Shown here in pieces: positions 63,549-64,000 of a DNA stretch of 64,000 nucleotides (the first letter of the stretch is position 1; every line of letters starts with the position of its first letter). Source of the DNA: Balanoglossus misakiensis. Lineage: Eukaryota > Hemichordata. The stretch lies in assembly GCA_040954595.2 (NCBI GenBank), contig CM082585.2, forward strand, positions 3,100,001-3,164,000, in the 5' to 3' direction. The notes under the pieces are model-generated. The model had not been told where the DNA came from and did no database searches. It saw nothing but the letters and a program-made list of their open reading frames with translations. The translations under genes were made by a program, and so were the position numbers.

Positions 63549-64000
63549 CTGTAGAAGAAAAAAAGAAAGAACGTATTTAGTTTGGTCATCTCAAGCACTT
63601 ATCTTTGACTGTGGTGTCTATGAGCTGCAACTTTGGCGAATTCTGAACCCACTGGCACAGTTTATATAGAGTGGGCTGTAAACACCTTCACCTTGAACAC
63701 AGTGAAACGTCAGCCTGTTCTGTTTTTACCTTTGTCGCCAACATGACAGTGCACTGTTTATAATCAACGTCCCCATTGTTTTTATATTATGGGTGAAAAT
63801 GTCTCATTTGCATTCAACAAATTGGGCCATGGGAAATGTCTTCACACCTTCCACACCTGTTTACTTTGTTATCTGTCATGTTGACAAAAAAGCATACAGA
63901 TTCAATGTGCTGTTATCGCAACCAAGGTGAAATAGTTATGACTGAATAGTTGCTCTCTATCACGCGTAAGAGCATGGTTAGAGCTAACTGCAGTAACTGT

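Overview
The window is genomic DNA from a repeat-rich animal. It shows many-exon genes with GT-AG introns, a CR1/L2-like LINE, Crypton-like debris, foldback and palindromic elements, and long CATA, CA and AAAT microsatellites. A somatomedin-B plus Methuselah-like 7TM receptor and a large protein of a kind I recall from amphioxus and cnidarians make an invertebrate deuterostome, probably a lancelet, my best guess. That assignment is inference.

Positions 1-40363 (minus strand) hold most of one gene for a xanthine dehydrogenase / aldehyde oxidase-type molybdo-flavoenzyme. I could place 23 exons with consistent splice phases, from the start codon at 40363 to an exon that runs off the left edge. 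They give 971 codons with no stop: two [2Fe-2S] domains, the FAD domain and the first part of the molybdenum domain. A CRE-TATA pair lies just upstream. The residues that make XDH a purine oxidase (Glu802 and Arg880, bovine numbering) are Leu and Gln here, and the FAD motifs are unusual, so this is a divergent or aldehyde-oxidase-like paralogue.

Intron 14 of that gene is about 20.9 kb (8404-29325). On the opposite strand it contains a complete two-coding-exon gene for a secreted-type SMB / Cys-repeat / 7TM receptor (19702-25604). It also holds a 5'-truncated LINE, an intact-looking orphan exon of a 2-hydroxyacid oxidase, and a near-identical 2.8 kb duplication that copied the acceptor and first bases of exon 15.

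Positions 37.6-45.4 kb are a nest of inverted-repeat elements. One is a 2.1 kb foldback element with tandem-repeat arms, a perfect 9-bp target duplication and a hammerhead-ribozyme-like core in its middle. Another is a three-layer 'Russian doll' in which an 867-bp palindrome lies in a TIR element, which lies in a second TIR element. Positions 49.9-51.4 kb are a 127-bp satellite of about 12 units.

Positions 55.2-64 kb are gene-bearing. A minus-strand two-exon gene (56014-59406) encodes a 975-aa protein with a coiled coil, an unclassified core and a Tudor/chromo-like tail. On the plus strand, 61063-63284 is a possible small three-exon gene. At 63511-63548 there may be the terminal exon of another minus-strand gene. 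I recognise no gene at 45.4-49.8 or 51.4-55.2 kb.
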